Made by a program: the position numbers and the translations under genes
Origin: Sphingomonadaceae bacterium
GTDB taxonomy: Bacteria > Pseudomonadota > Alphaproteobacteria > Sphingomonadales > Sphingomonadaceae
Direction: 5' to 3'
DNA: 8,715 nt
Assembly: GCA_947446935.1 (NCBI GenBank)
Contig: CANFIV010000043.1
Span: 1 to 8,715 of the forward strand
Part shown: piece after piece, positions 1-7,002 of the stretch
Layout: every line of letters starts with the position of its first letter
Numbering within the stretch: the first letter of the stretch is position 1
Notes under the pieces: generated by a model
Databases searched by the model: none
What the model saw: the letters and a program-made list of their open reading frames with translations, nothing else
Told to the model about the DNA's origin: nothing

Positions 1-1125
1 CATACGGCTCACTTCAGCCTGCCCGAAGCGCGGCCAGCAATGGCTGGAGATCACCACCTCGGTGCGTTCACCATAAAGGTGCAGAGCTTCATCAAGGAAC
101 CCGGCCCAGGCGCGCGCATCGCGCACCTTTGCGCCGCGCGGGGTGAGGATGTTGTGCAGCGAACAGGTGCTCATTTCCGCAGAGAGCAGCACCTTGCGCG
201 CGGGAAGATAGAGGTTCAGCTCGCTCGGGGCCTCGCTTCCGGAAACAATCTGGAATTCGATCCCCACCCCGTCGATGGTGCGAGTCTCGCCAGTGTGCGC
301 GATGTTGTCCGTTGGCGCGATCAGGGTGATCGTGCCGGCCGAAACCCCCAAGCCTATTCCGCTGCCCATCTGGCCGCGCGCCCCGGGTGCCAGTCCGCCA
401 CCAAACTGGTAGTTCGCCCGCCGCCCCATCGCGGAGCCGGCCATGATGTTCTCGCTCGCGGCTTCGTCGATGAAATGGGCAGGTGCCAGAATCTGCACCT
501 TTCCTCCGCTTACATCCGCCTCGGAAACGACCCCGCGCACGCCGCCGAAGTGATCGGCATGGCTGTGGGTGTAGATCACCGCGGTTACCGGTCTTGCCCC
601 CAACCGGGCATTGACCAGAGCGAGCGCCGCGGCGGCGGTTTCGCTGCTGGTGAGCGGATCAACCAGAATCCAGCCGGTATCGCCGCGAATGACGGTCATG
701 TTCGACACGTCGAAACCGCGCACCTGCCAGACCCCGTCGGTTACCTGAAACAGGCCGTTTCGGCGCAGCAGCGCCACTTCGCGCCACAGCGACGGGTTCA
801 CACTTGCGGGGGCCGCGCCCTGCATCCAGTCATAGGACTGCATGTTCCAAACAACTTTTCCGGCGGCATCGCGGATCAACGGGTCGGTGGCGCTGCCGAC
901 AAAGCCGCGCGCGGCAAATTCAGCATCGCGCCCGTCCTCGTGGGGAAGCATGGCAGCTACCGCCTGCTGCGCGGCAATTGTGGCAGCACTCGGGGGTTTG
1001 GGCGCGAGCGTGGGATCGGCGGAGGGCGGGGTCTGCGCTCTGGCTGGCAGGGCCGGGCATGCTGCCCAGACAAGCATTGCGGCAAGGGCTAGGCGATTTG
1101 CTCGGCTGCGCGCGATGGACAGCAT
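1..1125 (-). CDS. Secreted alkyl (SDS-type) sulfatase, metallo-beta-lactamase fold, 3' part cut by window edge
   Basis: The frame is open from an ATG at 1125 to base 1 without a stop, giving 375 residues. Family members usually have about 640-660, so the dimerisation and SCP2-like C-terminal domains lie outside. Residues 1-30 look like a Sec signal peptide (Arg-rich start, hydrophobic 11-25, ending PARAQ), so the enzyme probably acts in the periplasm. The metal-binding core is visible: THSHADHFGG at 186-195 (His187, His189, Asp191, His192), Glu302 and Glu317 as likely bridging or second-site ligands, and His362 in SHCWPRFG. The stretch HNILTPRGAKVRDARAW (324-340) is typical of linear alkyl sulfatases such as SdsA1, YjcS and yeast BDS1, which use two zinc ions to hydrolyse alkyl sulfate esters to alcohol and sulfate. 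The start is supported by GGAGAGG shortly upstream. It is divergent from the helicase gene. Family assignment is firm; the exact substrate is inferred. Confidence 0.9.
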   Translation of the reverse strand, partial: MLSIARSRANRLALAAMLVWAACPALPARAQTPPSADPTLAPKPPSAATIAAQQAVAAMLPHEDGRDAEFAARGFVGSATDPLIRDAAGKVVWNMQSYDWMQGAAPASVNPSLWREVALLRRNGLFQVTDGVWQVRGFDVSNMTVIRGDTGWILVDPLTSSETAAAALALVNARLGARPVTAVIYTHSHADHFGGVRGVVSEADVSGGKVQILAPAHFIDEAASENIMAGSAMGRRANYQFGGGLAPGARGQMGSGIGLGVSAGTITLIAPTDNIAHTGETRTIDGVGIEFQIVSGSEAPSELNLYLPARKVLLSAEMSTCSLHNILTPRGAKVRDARAWAGFLDEALHLYGERTEVVISSHCWPRFGQAEVSRM

Positions 1126-1158
1126 CTCGTTCCTCTCCGGTTACTCTTTTGCGCCAAG

Positions 1159-1186
1159 CTTGTCCGCATCGACGGCGGCTGACAAG
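1159..1186. promoter_or_regulatory. Spaced inverted repeat, possible operator of the alkyl sulfatase
   Basis: CTTGTC and GACAAG form 6-bp inverted arms separated by 16 bp (22 bp between arm centres, about two helical turns). They lie 34-61 bases upstream of the sulfatase start codon, where a regulator site would be expected. Short arms like this also occur by chance, and no regulator gene is beside it in the window. Confidence 0.25.
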
Positions 1187-1235
1187 GGGCCGCGCCTCCT
1201 CCCACTCAACTCCAGCATTCAGCATCGACCATCGC

Positions 1236-1287
1236 GGCCAAATATCGGGGTCGAATATGAGGGCCGAATATCAGGGCCGAATATCAG
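1236..1287. repeat. Four tandem 13-bp repeat units between divergent genes
   Basis: Four head-to-tail 13-mers run without gaps: GGCCAAATATCGG, GGTCGAATATGAG, GGCCGAATATCAG, GGCCGAATATCAG. The last two are identical and the first two differ from them by three bases each. The block is AT-richer than its surroundings and lies in the 276-bp divergent gap, 111 bp upstream of the sulfatase start and 114 bp upstream of the helicase start. The period is neither a multiple of three nor one helical turn. It may be a protein-binding array or simply replication slippage; I cannot tell which. The rest of the gap (1126-1235 and 1288-1401) shows no gene. Confidence 0.8.
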
Positions 1288-1401
1288 GGGAAGCCAAACC
1301 GCTTTGTTTCCTCTAAGGGGACCCATTCGCCCCGGCGCGGGGGTCTGGCCGATCTGGCCACTGCCGCTTGCACGGGCGCCTTTCCTGACACTGCGAGACC
1401 T

Positions 1402-3210
1402 ATGCCTTTTTCCCAGCTTCCTCCCGTTCTCGGCGCTGCCGTGGCCGAACGCGGCTATGCCGCCCCCACCCCGGTGCAGGCCGCCGTGCTCGAAAGCAAC
1501 GCAGTCGGGCGCGATCTCGTCGTTTCGGCCCAGACCGGCTCGGGCAAGACCGTTGCCTTCGGTCTTGCCATGGCGGCCGAGCTGATGGGCAGTGAAGATC
1601 GCCTGCCCCCCGCCGGCGCGCCGCTGGCGCTGGTGATCGCGCCGACTCGCGAGCTGGCGCTTCAGGTCAGCCGCGAACTCGTATGGCTTTATGAAAAGAC
1701 CGGCGCGCGCATCGCCACCTGCGTCGGCGGCATGGACGCCTCGCGCGAACGCCGCGCGCTGAGCTACGGCGCGCATATCGTCGTCGGCACCCCGGGGCGC
1801 CTGCGCGATCACCTTGAACGCGGCGCGCTCAATCTTACGGGCCTTCGCGTGGCAGTGCTGGATGAGGCCGACGAGATGCTCGACATGGGGTTCCGCGAGG
1901 ACCTTGAAGGTATTCTCGATGCCACGCCGTCCGCGCGCCGCACGATGCTGTTCTCCGCGACAATGCCCGCACCGATCGTGGCGTTGGCCCGCCGCTATCA
2001 GAACAACGCGCTGCGCATCTCGACCGTGACCGAGGAACGCGGGCACGGCGACATCGCCTATCAGGCAATGGCCGTCGCCCCCGCCGATATCGAAAACGCA
2101 GTGGTCAATCTCCTGCGCTTCCACGAGGCGGAAACCGCGATGCTGTTCTGCGCCACGCGCGACAACGTCCGCCGCCTCCACGCCAGCCTTGTCGAGCGCG
2201 GCTTCGCGGTTGTCGCGCTGTCTGGTGAGCACAGCCAGAACGAGCGCAATGCCGCGCTTCAAGCGCTGCGCGATCGCCGTGCCCGCGTTTGCGTCGCCAC
2301 CGATGTCGCCGCGCGCGGAATCGATCTGCCCACGCTCAGCCTCGTCGTCCATGTCGAGATCCCGCGCGATGCCGAGACCTTGCAGCACCGTTCGGGCCGC
2401 ACCGGGCGCGCGGGCAAGAAGGGCACCGCCGTGCTAATCGTGCCCTACCCGCGCCGCAAGCGCGTGGAAGCCATGCTGCGCGGCGCGCGCATCCCCGCTG
2501 TGTGGGTGCCCGCACCGTCTGCCGCCGATATCCGTTCTGCCGATAATGACCGCATGATGGCCGCGCTGCTCGCGCCAGTCGAAGCGACCGACGAGGACCG
2601 GGCACTGGCCGCGCGCCTCCTGACCGAACGCAGCGCCGAGGATATCGCCGCCGCGCTGGTGCAGATCCACCGCGCCCGCCTGCCCGAGCCCGAAGACCTG
2701 ATGAGCGGAAACGACGCTGGTCCGCCCGCGCCGCGCGAACCACGCGCCGGGTTCGAGGAAAGCACCTGGTTCCGTGTGAATATCGGCCGCGGCCAGAACG
2801 CCGATCCGCGCTGGATCCTCCCGCTGCTCTGCCGCCGGGGCCATGTCAGCCGCACCGAAATTGGCGCGATTCGCATCACGGGCGATGAAACGCTGTTCGA
2901 AGTGCCCGCAGCGATCGCCGCGCGCTTCCTTGATGCCGTGCGCCGCACCGCCGAAGATGCGGACGAGTTCGAGATTACCCAGTCTGACGGCAAACCGCGC
3001 GACGAAGCCAAGGGCCGCCGCCGCGACAATGCGCGGCCGACGCATGCGCCCAAGCCCTATCGCCACCCGGCGCGCGGCGAGGCAGGGAAACCTGCGGCGA
3101 AGGGCCCGCACCGGAAGGGTACGTGGCGGGCCAAGCCCGATCGGGCAAAGTCATCAGGCGGCGTCTTCCAGTTCAACGAACTCGGGGAAAAACCGCGGGG
3201 GGCGCGGTGA
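1402..3210 (+). CDS. DEAD-box ATP-dependent RNA helicase with DbpA/CsdA-type RNA-binding domain
   Basis: This 602-residue cytoplasmic protein uses ATP to unwind or remodel RNA, with likely roles in ribosome assembly, mRNA decay or cold adaptation. All core motifs are present: Q motif around GYAAPTPVQ (18-26), motif I AQTGSGKT (43-50), PTRELA (81-86), TPGR (130-133), DEAD (154-157), SAT (185-187), ATDVAARGID (299-308) and HRSGRTGRAG (329-338). Residues about 455-525 (STWFRVNIGRG onward) match the DbpA/CsdA RNA-binding domain, which in DbpA recognises 23S rRNA. A basic, disordered-looking tail follows (about 530-602). DeaD/CsdA of E. coli is similar in layout and length, but I would not assign the symbol. 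The start MPFSQLPPVL fits the family; the Shine-Dalgarno match is weak (only GAG at 1394-1396). The last 57 bp overlap the 3' end of the gene on the opposite strand. Confidence 0.95.
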   Translation: MPFSQLPPVLGAAVAERGYAAPTPVQAAVLESNAVGRDLVVSAQTGSGKTVAFGLAMAAELMGSEDRLPPAGAPLALVIAPTRELALQVSRELVWLYEKTGARIATCVGGMDASRERRALSYGAHIVVGTPGRLRDHLERGALNLTGLRVAVLDEADEMLDMGFREDLEGILDATPSARRTMLFSATMPAPIVALARRYQNNALRISTVTEERGHGDIAYQAMAVAPADIENAVVNLLRFHEAETAMLFCATRDNVRRLHASLVERGFAVVALSGEHSQNERNAALQALRDRRARVCVATDVAARGIDLPTLSLVVHVEIPRDAETLQHRSGRTGRAGKKGTAVLIVPYPRRKRVEAMLRGARIPAVWVPAPSAADIRSADNDRMMAALLAPVEATDEDRALAARLLTERSAEDIAAALVQIHRARLPEPEDLMSGNDAGPPAPREPRAGFEESTWFRVNIGRGQNADPRWILPLLCRRGHVSRTEIGAIRITGDETLFEVPAAIAARFLDAVRRTAEDADEFEITQSDGKPRDEAKGRRRDNARPTHAPKPYRHPARGEAGKPAAKGPHRKGTWRAKPDRAKSSGGVFQFNELGEKPRGAR

Positions 3211-3702
3211 CCAGCCGGGCGCGGTAGCGGCGGCTTCGCTAATCGACTGGAGCAGCCCCTTGCGCTTTTCGGGCCGAATATGGGGCAGAGCTGCTGCGCC
3301 GCAGAAGGCAGAAGGCAGCCACTGCCGCACTTCGGGGCCGAGCAGACGTTCATAGAGGAACCGGTAGGCGGAAAAGCTGTCAAGCCGGCCCTGTGCCAGA
3401 TCAAAAGTGGTGACGTGGAGCAGCGGCGCCATGATGCTTTCGAGATCCTCGAGTCCCGCGCCTCGACCGCCTTCCTCTTCAGCGCGCAGCAGATTGCGCA
3501 GCAGCTTGAGGTCCTGGTAGGTCACATATTGTGAGCGGATCGAGGCTGCCTCGGCAGGCCCGCGCGCCCACAGGCGGAACGCGTCCTTGCGGCCAAGCCC
3601 AACGTCGAGGCTACGCCGGATATAGCGCTGCTCGCAGGGCGAGAAGCCCGCAAACTCTCGCATTTCCGACAGAATTGTCTGTGCCGTCTCGGTGTACGAC
3701 AT
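3154..3702 (-). CDS. Hypothetical protein, 182 residues, convergent overlap with the helicase gene
   Basis: I do not recognise this protein. It begins MSYTETAQTI and is preceded by GGAG eight bases before the ATG, a good ribosome-binding site that fixes the start. It has no signal peptide and no membrane segment, so it is probably cytosolic. The sequence looks mostly alpha-helical, with charged amphipathic stretches (for example LKLLRNLLRAEEE around 65-77), one cysteine (134) and a proline-rich, acidic end (FFPEFVELEDAA). No catalytic motif is visible. That it is real is supported by the ribosome-binding site, by codon use similar to its neighbours, and by a promoter-like AT-rich region with a CtrA-box-like site 67-92 bases upstream of the ATG. 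It is separated from trmB by 141 bp, so it may have its own promoter. Its last 57 bp are antisense to the helicase 3' end. Confidence 0.75.
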   Translation of the reverse strand: MSYTETAQTILSEMREFAGFSPCEQRYIRRSLDVGLGRKDAFRLWARGPAEAASIRSQYVTYQDLKLLRNLLRAEEEGGRGAGLEDLESIMAPLLHVTTFDLAQGRLDSFSAYRFLYERLLGPEVRQWLPSAFCGAAALPHIRPEKRKGLLQSISEAAATAPGWSPRPPRFFPEFVELEDAA

Positions 3703-3768
3703 GACTTGCGCTCCACTTCAAGCCGCACGGACCAATCCCGCGAGGCAAGGCGGATGCTACGCAAAGGT

Positions 3769-3794
3769 GGTTAGAAAGAGATTAACTAGTTAAT
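3769..3794 (-). promoter_or_regulatory. Putative CtrA-binding site with overlapping 14-bp palindrome
   Basis: On the minus strand the region reads TTAA-N7-CTAACC (3785 down to 3769), one mismatch from the CtrA consensus TTAA-N7-TTAACC. It points at the 182-residue gene that starts at 3702. Overlapping it is a perfect palindrome ATTAACTAGTTAAT (3781-3794), which adds a second TTAA half. This is the most AT-rich spot in the surrounding GC-rich DNA and is well placed for a promoter element. CtrA sites in alphaproteobacteria usually overlap the -35 region; here that would give a leader of roughly 40 bases, which is reasonable. Binding is inferred from sequence only. Confidence 0.5.
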
Positions 3795-3843
3795 GCGCGA
3801 ATAGGCTGTGGTGACAGGTAGGACTTTCCACACCGGTTGCCCC

Positions 3844-4572
3844 TCACCGACGGCGATAGCGGAAGTACCAGACCTCATGGCCCTGCGCGCGCGCCTTCGC
3901 CTCGTAGCGGGTTTCCGGCCAGCCGGCGGGGCGCTTCTGGAAATCGGCGGGTTGCTCCGCCAGCCATTCGAACGATTCGGTATGGCGGCGCATGATCATC
4001 AGCGCATGGCGCAGATAGACAGGATGATCGGTGCCGAAGCGGAACTCACCCCCGGGCCGCAGCTTGCGCGCGATCAGATCGACCGGTCCGTCATTCATCA
4101 TCCGCCGCTTGGCGTGGCGTGCCTTGGGCCAGGGATCGGGGTGGAGCAGGTAGACGAACGAGAGCGCGCCATCAGGCACGCGCGCCAGCACGTCCAGTGC
4201 ATCACCGTGCTGGATGCGCACATTGCGGATCGGCATGCCGGCGGCAATACCATCAGACCCGCGCCCGCCATCAAGATGGACCAGCGCCTGCGCCACGCCG
4301 TTGAGGAACGGCTCAGCCCCGATGAAGCCGTGGTCGGGCAGCATGTCGGCGCGGCCGGCCATGTGCTCGCCGCCACCGAAGCCGATCTCGAAATGGAGCG
4401 GACAATCGCGGCCAAACCGCACCTCGGCGGTGACGGGGCCTTCAGTCGGCACCGCAATCTGGGGGAGCAGCGTATCGATCAGCGCCTGCTGCCCCGCGCG
4501 CAGCGGCTTGCCCTTGGCGCGGCCATAAAGGCGGTTGATGGTGAGCGGATCACCCGGTTTGTGCGCGGTCAT
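3844..4572 (-). CDS. trmB: tRNA (guanine-N7-)-methyltransferase
   Basis: TrmB transfers a methyl group from S-adenosylmethionine to N7 of G46 in the variable loop of many tRNAs, in the cytosol. The 242 residues match the usual bacterial length. Visible features are the SAM-binding glycine loop EIGFGGGEH (62-70), GAEPF (85-89), the family signature LLHPDPWPKARHAKRR (142-157), FGTDH (179-183), and the substrate-contacting C-terminal block PETRYEAKARAQGHEVWYF (219-237). The ATG at 4572 is supported by AAGAGGG four bases before it. The gene follows the receptor gene on the same strand after a 69-bp gap, so the two may share a transcript, though no functional link between them is apparent. I see no missing catalytic residue. 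The downstream gap of 141 bp shows no clear intrinsic terminator. Confidence 0.97.
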   Translation of the reverse strand: MTAHKPGDPLTINRLYGRAKGKPLRAGQQALIDTLLPQIAVPTEGPVTAEVRFGRDCPLHFEIGFGGGEHMAGRADMLPDHGFIGAEPFLNGVAQALVHLDGGRGSDGIAAGMPIRNVRIQHGDALDVLARVPDGALSFVYLLHPDPWPKARHAKRRMMNDGPVDLIARKLRPGGEFRFGTDHPVYLRHALMIMRRHTESFEWLAEQPADFQKRPAGWPETRYEAKARAQGHEVWYFRYRRR

Positions 4573-4613
4573 GGGCCCTCTTGGGAGTTTGGGGCGCGAT
4601 GGCAGCGGGGGCG

Positions 4614-4636
4614 GCGCGGGTCAATGGTCCCCGCGC
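4614..4636 (-). terminator. GC-rich stem-loop after the receptor gene, no T-tract
   Basis: GCGCGGG and CCCGCGC form a 7-bp stem with a 9-base loop, beginning 5 bases after the receptor stop codon in the direction of transcription. No run of T follows on the minus strand, so it is not a classical intrinsic terminator. It could slow polymerase or protect the receptor mRNA 3' end upstream of trmB, or have no role. Confidence 0.2.
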
Positions 4637-4641
4637 GTGGC

Positions 4642-7002
4642 TCAGAAACTGGTGCACACACCGATAGTCCAGCGGCGCGGGGCACCTGGACCAAAAAAGC
4701 GCGGGTCACTTGCCCCCGGCGCTTCGACCAGCGCCACTGCGCCGATCTCACCAAACGTGCCGATCGTGGCATACGTGCGATCAAACAGGTTGCGCACATC
4801 GCCGAACAGGAAGACCTGCGGCAGCGCCTCTATGCTGGCGCGCAGATCGGCCACGACAAAGCCGCGCACCGGAGCCGCCTGGTTGCTTTCGTCGCCGAGC
4901 AGGATCTGGCTGGACTGACCCGAGAGGCCACCGCCCAGCCGCAAGCGCCGCCACGATCCCAGACGTGCCTCGTAATCGACATTGAGATTGGCCGAATGGC
5001 GCGGCACGCCGGGCAAGCGATCTCCGGCCCGCACCGCAATCGTGCCATTGGCCGCAGCGGCTGGATTGCCGGGACTGGCCAAAATCACTGACGAGCGGCT
5101 GGTTGCGTCACTGAAGGCATAAGTCGCAGCCACTCGCAGGCCTTTCCGCTCAGCCGTGATGGACAGTTCAATCCCCTGCCGCCGCGAACTGCCCAGATTG
5201 GCGAAATAGGCCCGCCCGCGCACGCCCGACGCGACCCGCCGGATCTCGTCACGGCTCTCTGCACGGTAGCCCGAAAGCAGCCAGTCCACCTGCCACCCCC
5301 GCGCTTTCCAGCGGCCAGAGGCACCGAGTTCATAGGTTCGCGCGACGACCTGACGGAGCGGCGGATCGGCAATGAAGAAGTTGGCGAGGCTGCACGGCGC
5401 TGCGGGATCGGCGCAAGAAAGCTCCGCCGGTGTGGGTGTACGGTTGGTTTCGGCATAGCCTGCGCGCAGCGAGAGGCTTGGCGCGGCCTGCCAATCGAGC
5501 TCAACCCCCGGATTGAGCCGGGCAAAGGTATGCCGTCCATTGAGGCCATCGCCCAGCCGGTCATCCAACCTGATGGTCGCGTTGTTATACCGCAGACCCG
5601 TCTCAAGCTTTAGATCAGGGCCTAACGGCAGCGTTTCGGCGACGAAGAACCCAAGATAGACATTGCGCGCCACGAGCGAGACCGGTGTGATTGCCGCATC
5701 GGCCTGCGCGATCTCCGGCCCGATCACGGTGACGCCGCGTTTTTCACCGAGTTGGCCAAGCTGGGTCGATGCCGCAAATTCGCTGCGCCCATAATCGAAG
5801 CTGGTGCCCACGGTGAGCACGTGGGTACCGCCCCGGAACGGCCGGCGGTCGGTGATCTGCGCAAGCAAGCCCAGCGCGCGCGAGGTGAGAGCGCTTTGAT
5901 TGAGCACCGCGTAAACCGGATCGCCCGGCCGTGCGGTGATGGGCCGACCCAGCCGGTCGGTCAGGGTTTCCGACATCTCCTCGCCATCGGCTGTCTGCGC
6001 CTCAAGGCAGAGCAGGCCGGACGAATCATCGCACGGCGCAATATCGGCCGAATCGCCATTGACCGAACGGCTGCGCTGCCACTCGCCATAGAGCGAGGCC
6101 TGCAGCCGCGTCTGTGACGTGAGATCGGCCCACGGGTGCAGGCTCATGCGGACAAAGCGGTTTTCGGTGCGGTCTGGATGGGTGAACACCGCGCTGCGCC
6201 GGGCCTCGAGCAGTTCGACAGGGGTGACGCCGTTGCCGCTGAGCCCGGTACTGGCGAGCAGGAGCTTCGCGTGGAGTCCCGCGCGCGCGCCGTCCAGCCC
6301 AACATCGGCAAAGCCACTTGCGAGCCGCGAACTGCTGAAATCGCGCCAGCCCCGCTCGCCGCGCAGTTGCAGCGCGGCAAAGCTGCTCCAGCGGCCCGAC
6401 GCACCGCCGGCCGAAAGGCTGAGCTCACCAGCGCCAAATGCGCCCGCCGAAGCGGTTCCAGTATAACCGGGATCGCTGCGCCCGGTCGCGGTTTCCAGAA
6501 CGAGCGCACCGCCAAGGGCGTTGAGGCCGTAGACAGGGCTGGTATCGAGCAGTTGCACCGTTCGCAGCGCCGCATCGGGAACCAGATCGAGCGAGACTGT
6601 ATCGCCGAACGGCAGATTCAAACGCGCGCCATCAAGATAGGCGGCAAGACCCTGCGCCTGACCCTGCGCACCCGATACGGTCTGCCCGCGATAGACCCGC
6701 ACCGGCTGCCACGGATTGCCTTGCGCATCCTGCAAGGTCACGCCCGAAAGCTGGCGCGCGAGCGCACCTATCAGATCGGGCCGACCGCTGCGGGCCAGAT
6801 CGCGGCGCGAAAGTGTGAGCGCATCATCGCTGTCCATCCCTGCGCCGGGTGCGGTAACGATAATAGCCGGGTCCTCGGCTACACCCCCCGCCACGTCCGT
6901 CTCCTGCGCGCGCAACGGGCCGGGCAGGCTGCAGCCAAGCGCAATAGCAAGCGCGGCGCTCAATGCGGCGGGCGGAAGAGTTGAAGGAGCAACGCGGCGC
7001 AT
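4642..7002 (-). CDS. TonB-dependent outer-membrane receptor, substrate unknown
   Basis: This is a 786-residue outer-membrane beta-barrel that imports a scarce ligand (siderophore, cofactor, sugar or other) using energy from TonB-ExbBD. Residues 1-33 form a signal peptide (MRRVAPST, hydrophobic 11-28, then LRAQE). IIVTAPG (47-53) resembles a TonB box, and residues about 60-175 form the plug (VRVYRGQT, AYLDGARLNLPFGDT, VYGLNALGGALVLETATG). The barrel runs to a C-terminal phenylalanine (GVCTSF), as expected for outer-membrane assembly. Family landmarks near the end are ANLGSSRRQGIELS (601-614) and LFDRTYATIGTFGE (739-752). Cysteine pairs 324/332 and 530/537 could form disulfides in extracellular loops. 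I chose the ATG at 7002 over the in-frame one at 7062 because it begins the signal peptide and has AGAGGGAGGG just upstream. The divergent neighbour is a membrane-anchored regulator. No adjacent gene reveals the substrate. Confidence 0.93.
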   Translation of the reverse strand: MRRVAPSTLPPAALSAALAIALGCSLPGPLRAQETDVAGGVAEDPAIIVTAPGAGMDSDDALTLSRRDLARSGRPDLIGALARQLSGVTLQDAQGNPWQPVRVYRGQTVSGAQGQAQGLAAYLDGARLNLPFGDTVSLDLVPDAALRTVQLLDTSPVYGLNALGGALVLETATGRSDPGYTGTASAGAFGAGELSLSAGGASGRWSSFAALQLRGERGWRDFSSSRLASGFADVGLDGARAGLHAKLLLASTGLSGNGVTPVELLEARRSAVFTHPDRTENRFVRMSLHPWADLTSQTRLQASLYGEWQRSRSVNGDSADIAPCDDSSGLLCLEAQTADGEEMSETLTDRLGRPITARPGDPVYAVLNQSALTSRALGLLAQITDRRPFRGGTHVLTVGTSFDYGRSEFAASTQLGQLGEKRGVTVIGPEIAQADAAITPVSLVARNVYLGFFVAETLPLGPDLKLETGLRYNNATIRLDDRLGDGLNGRHTFARLNPGVELDWQAAPSLSLRAGYAETNRTPTPAELSCADPAAPCSLANFFIADPPLRQVVARTYELGASGRWKARGWQVDWLLSGYRAESRDEIRRVASGVRGRAYFANLGSSRRQGIELSITAERKGLRVAATYAFSDATSRSSVILASPGNPAAAANGTIAVRAGDRLPGVPRHSANLNVDYEARLGSWRRLRLGGGLSGQSSQILLGDESNQAAPVRGFVVADLRASIEALPQVFLFGDVRNLFDRTYATIGTFGEIGAVALVEAPGASDPRFFGPGAPRRWTIGVCTSF

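Noticed and set aside
40..1092. Plus-strand open frame of 350 codons
   Set aside because: It is antisense to the alkyl sulfatase, whose frame has a signal peptide and the THSHADHFGG metal motif. The plus-strand product is Arg/Gly/His-rich with no motif, typical of a GC-rich shadow frame.
1236..1287. 13-bp array read as LexA boxes or a CRISPR array
   Set aside because: The alphaproteobacterial LexA site needs GTTC-N7-GTTC spacing, which is absent. The units are contiguous with no spacers, so it is not CRISPR.
1317..1333. GGGG-N9-CCCC hairpin upstream of the helicase as a riboswitch or RNA thermometer
   Set aside because: The stem is only four base pairs, and I see no conserved leader structure or sequestered ribosome-binding site.
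1219..2388. Minus-strand open frame of 389 codons over the helicase start
   Set aside because: The opposite strand carries all DEAD-box motifs in order. The antisense product has no recognisable domain and its start lies in the tandem repeat.
3808..5091. Plus-strand open frame of 427 codons
   Set aside because: It runs antisense across both trmB and the receptor 3' end, which have clear family signatures, so it is a shadow frame.
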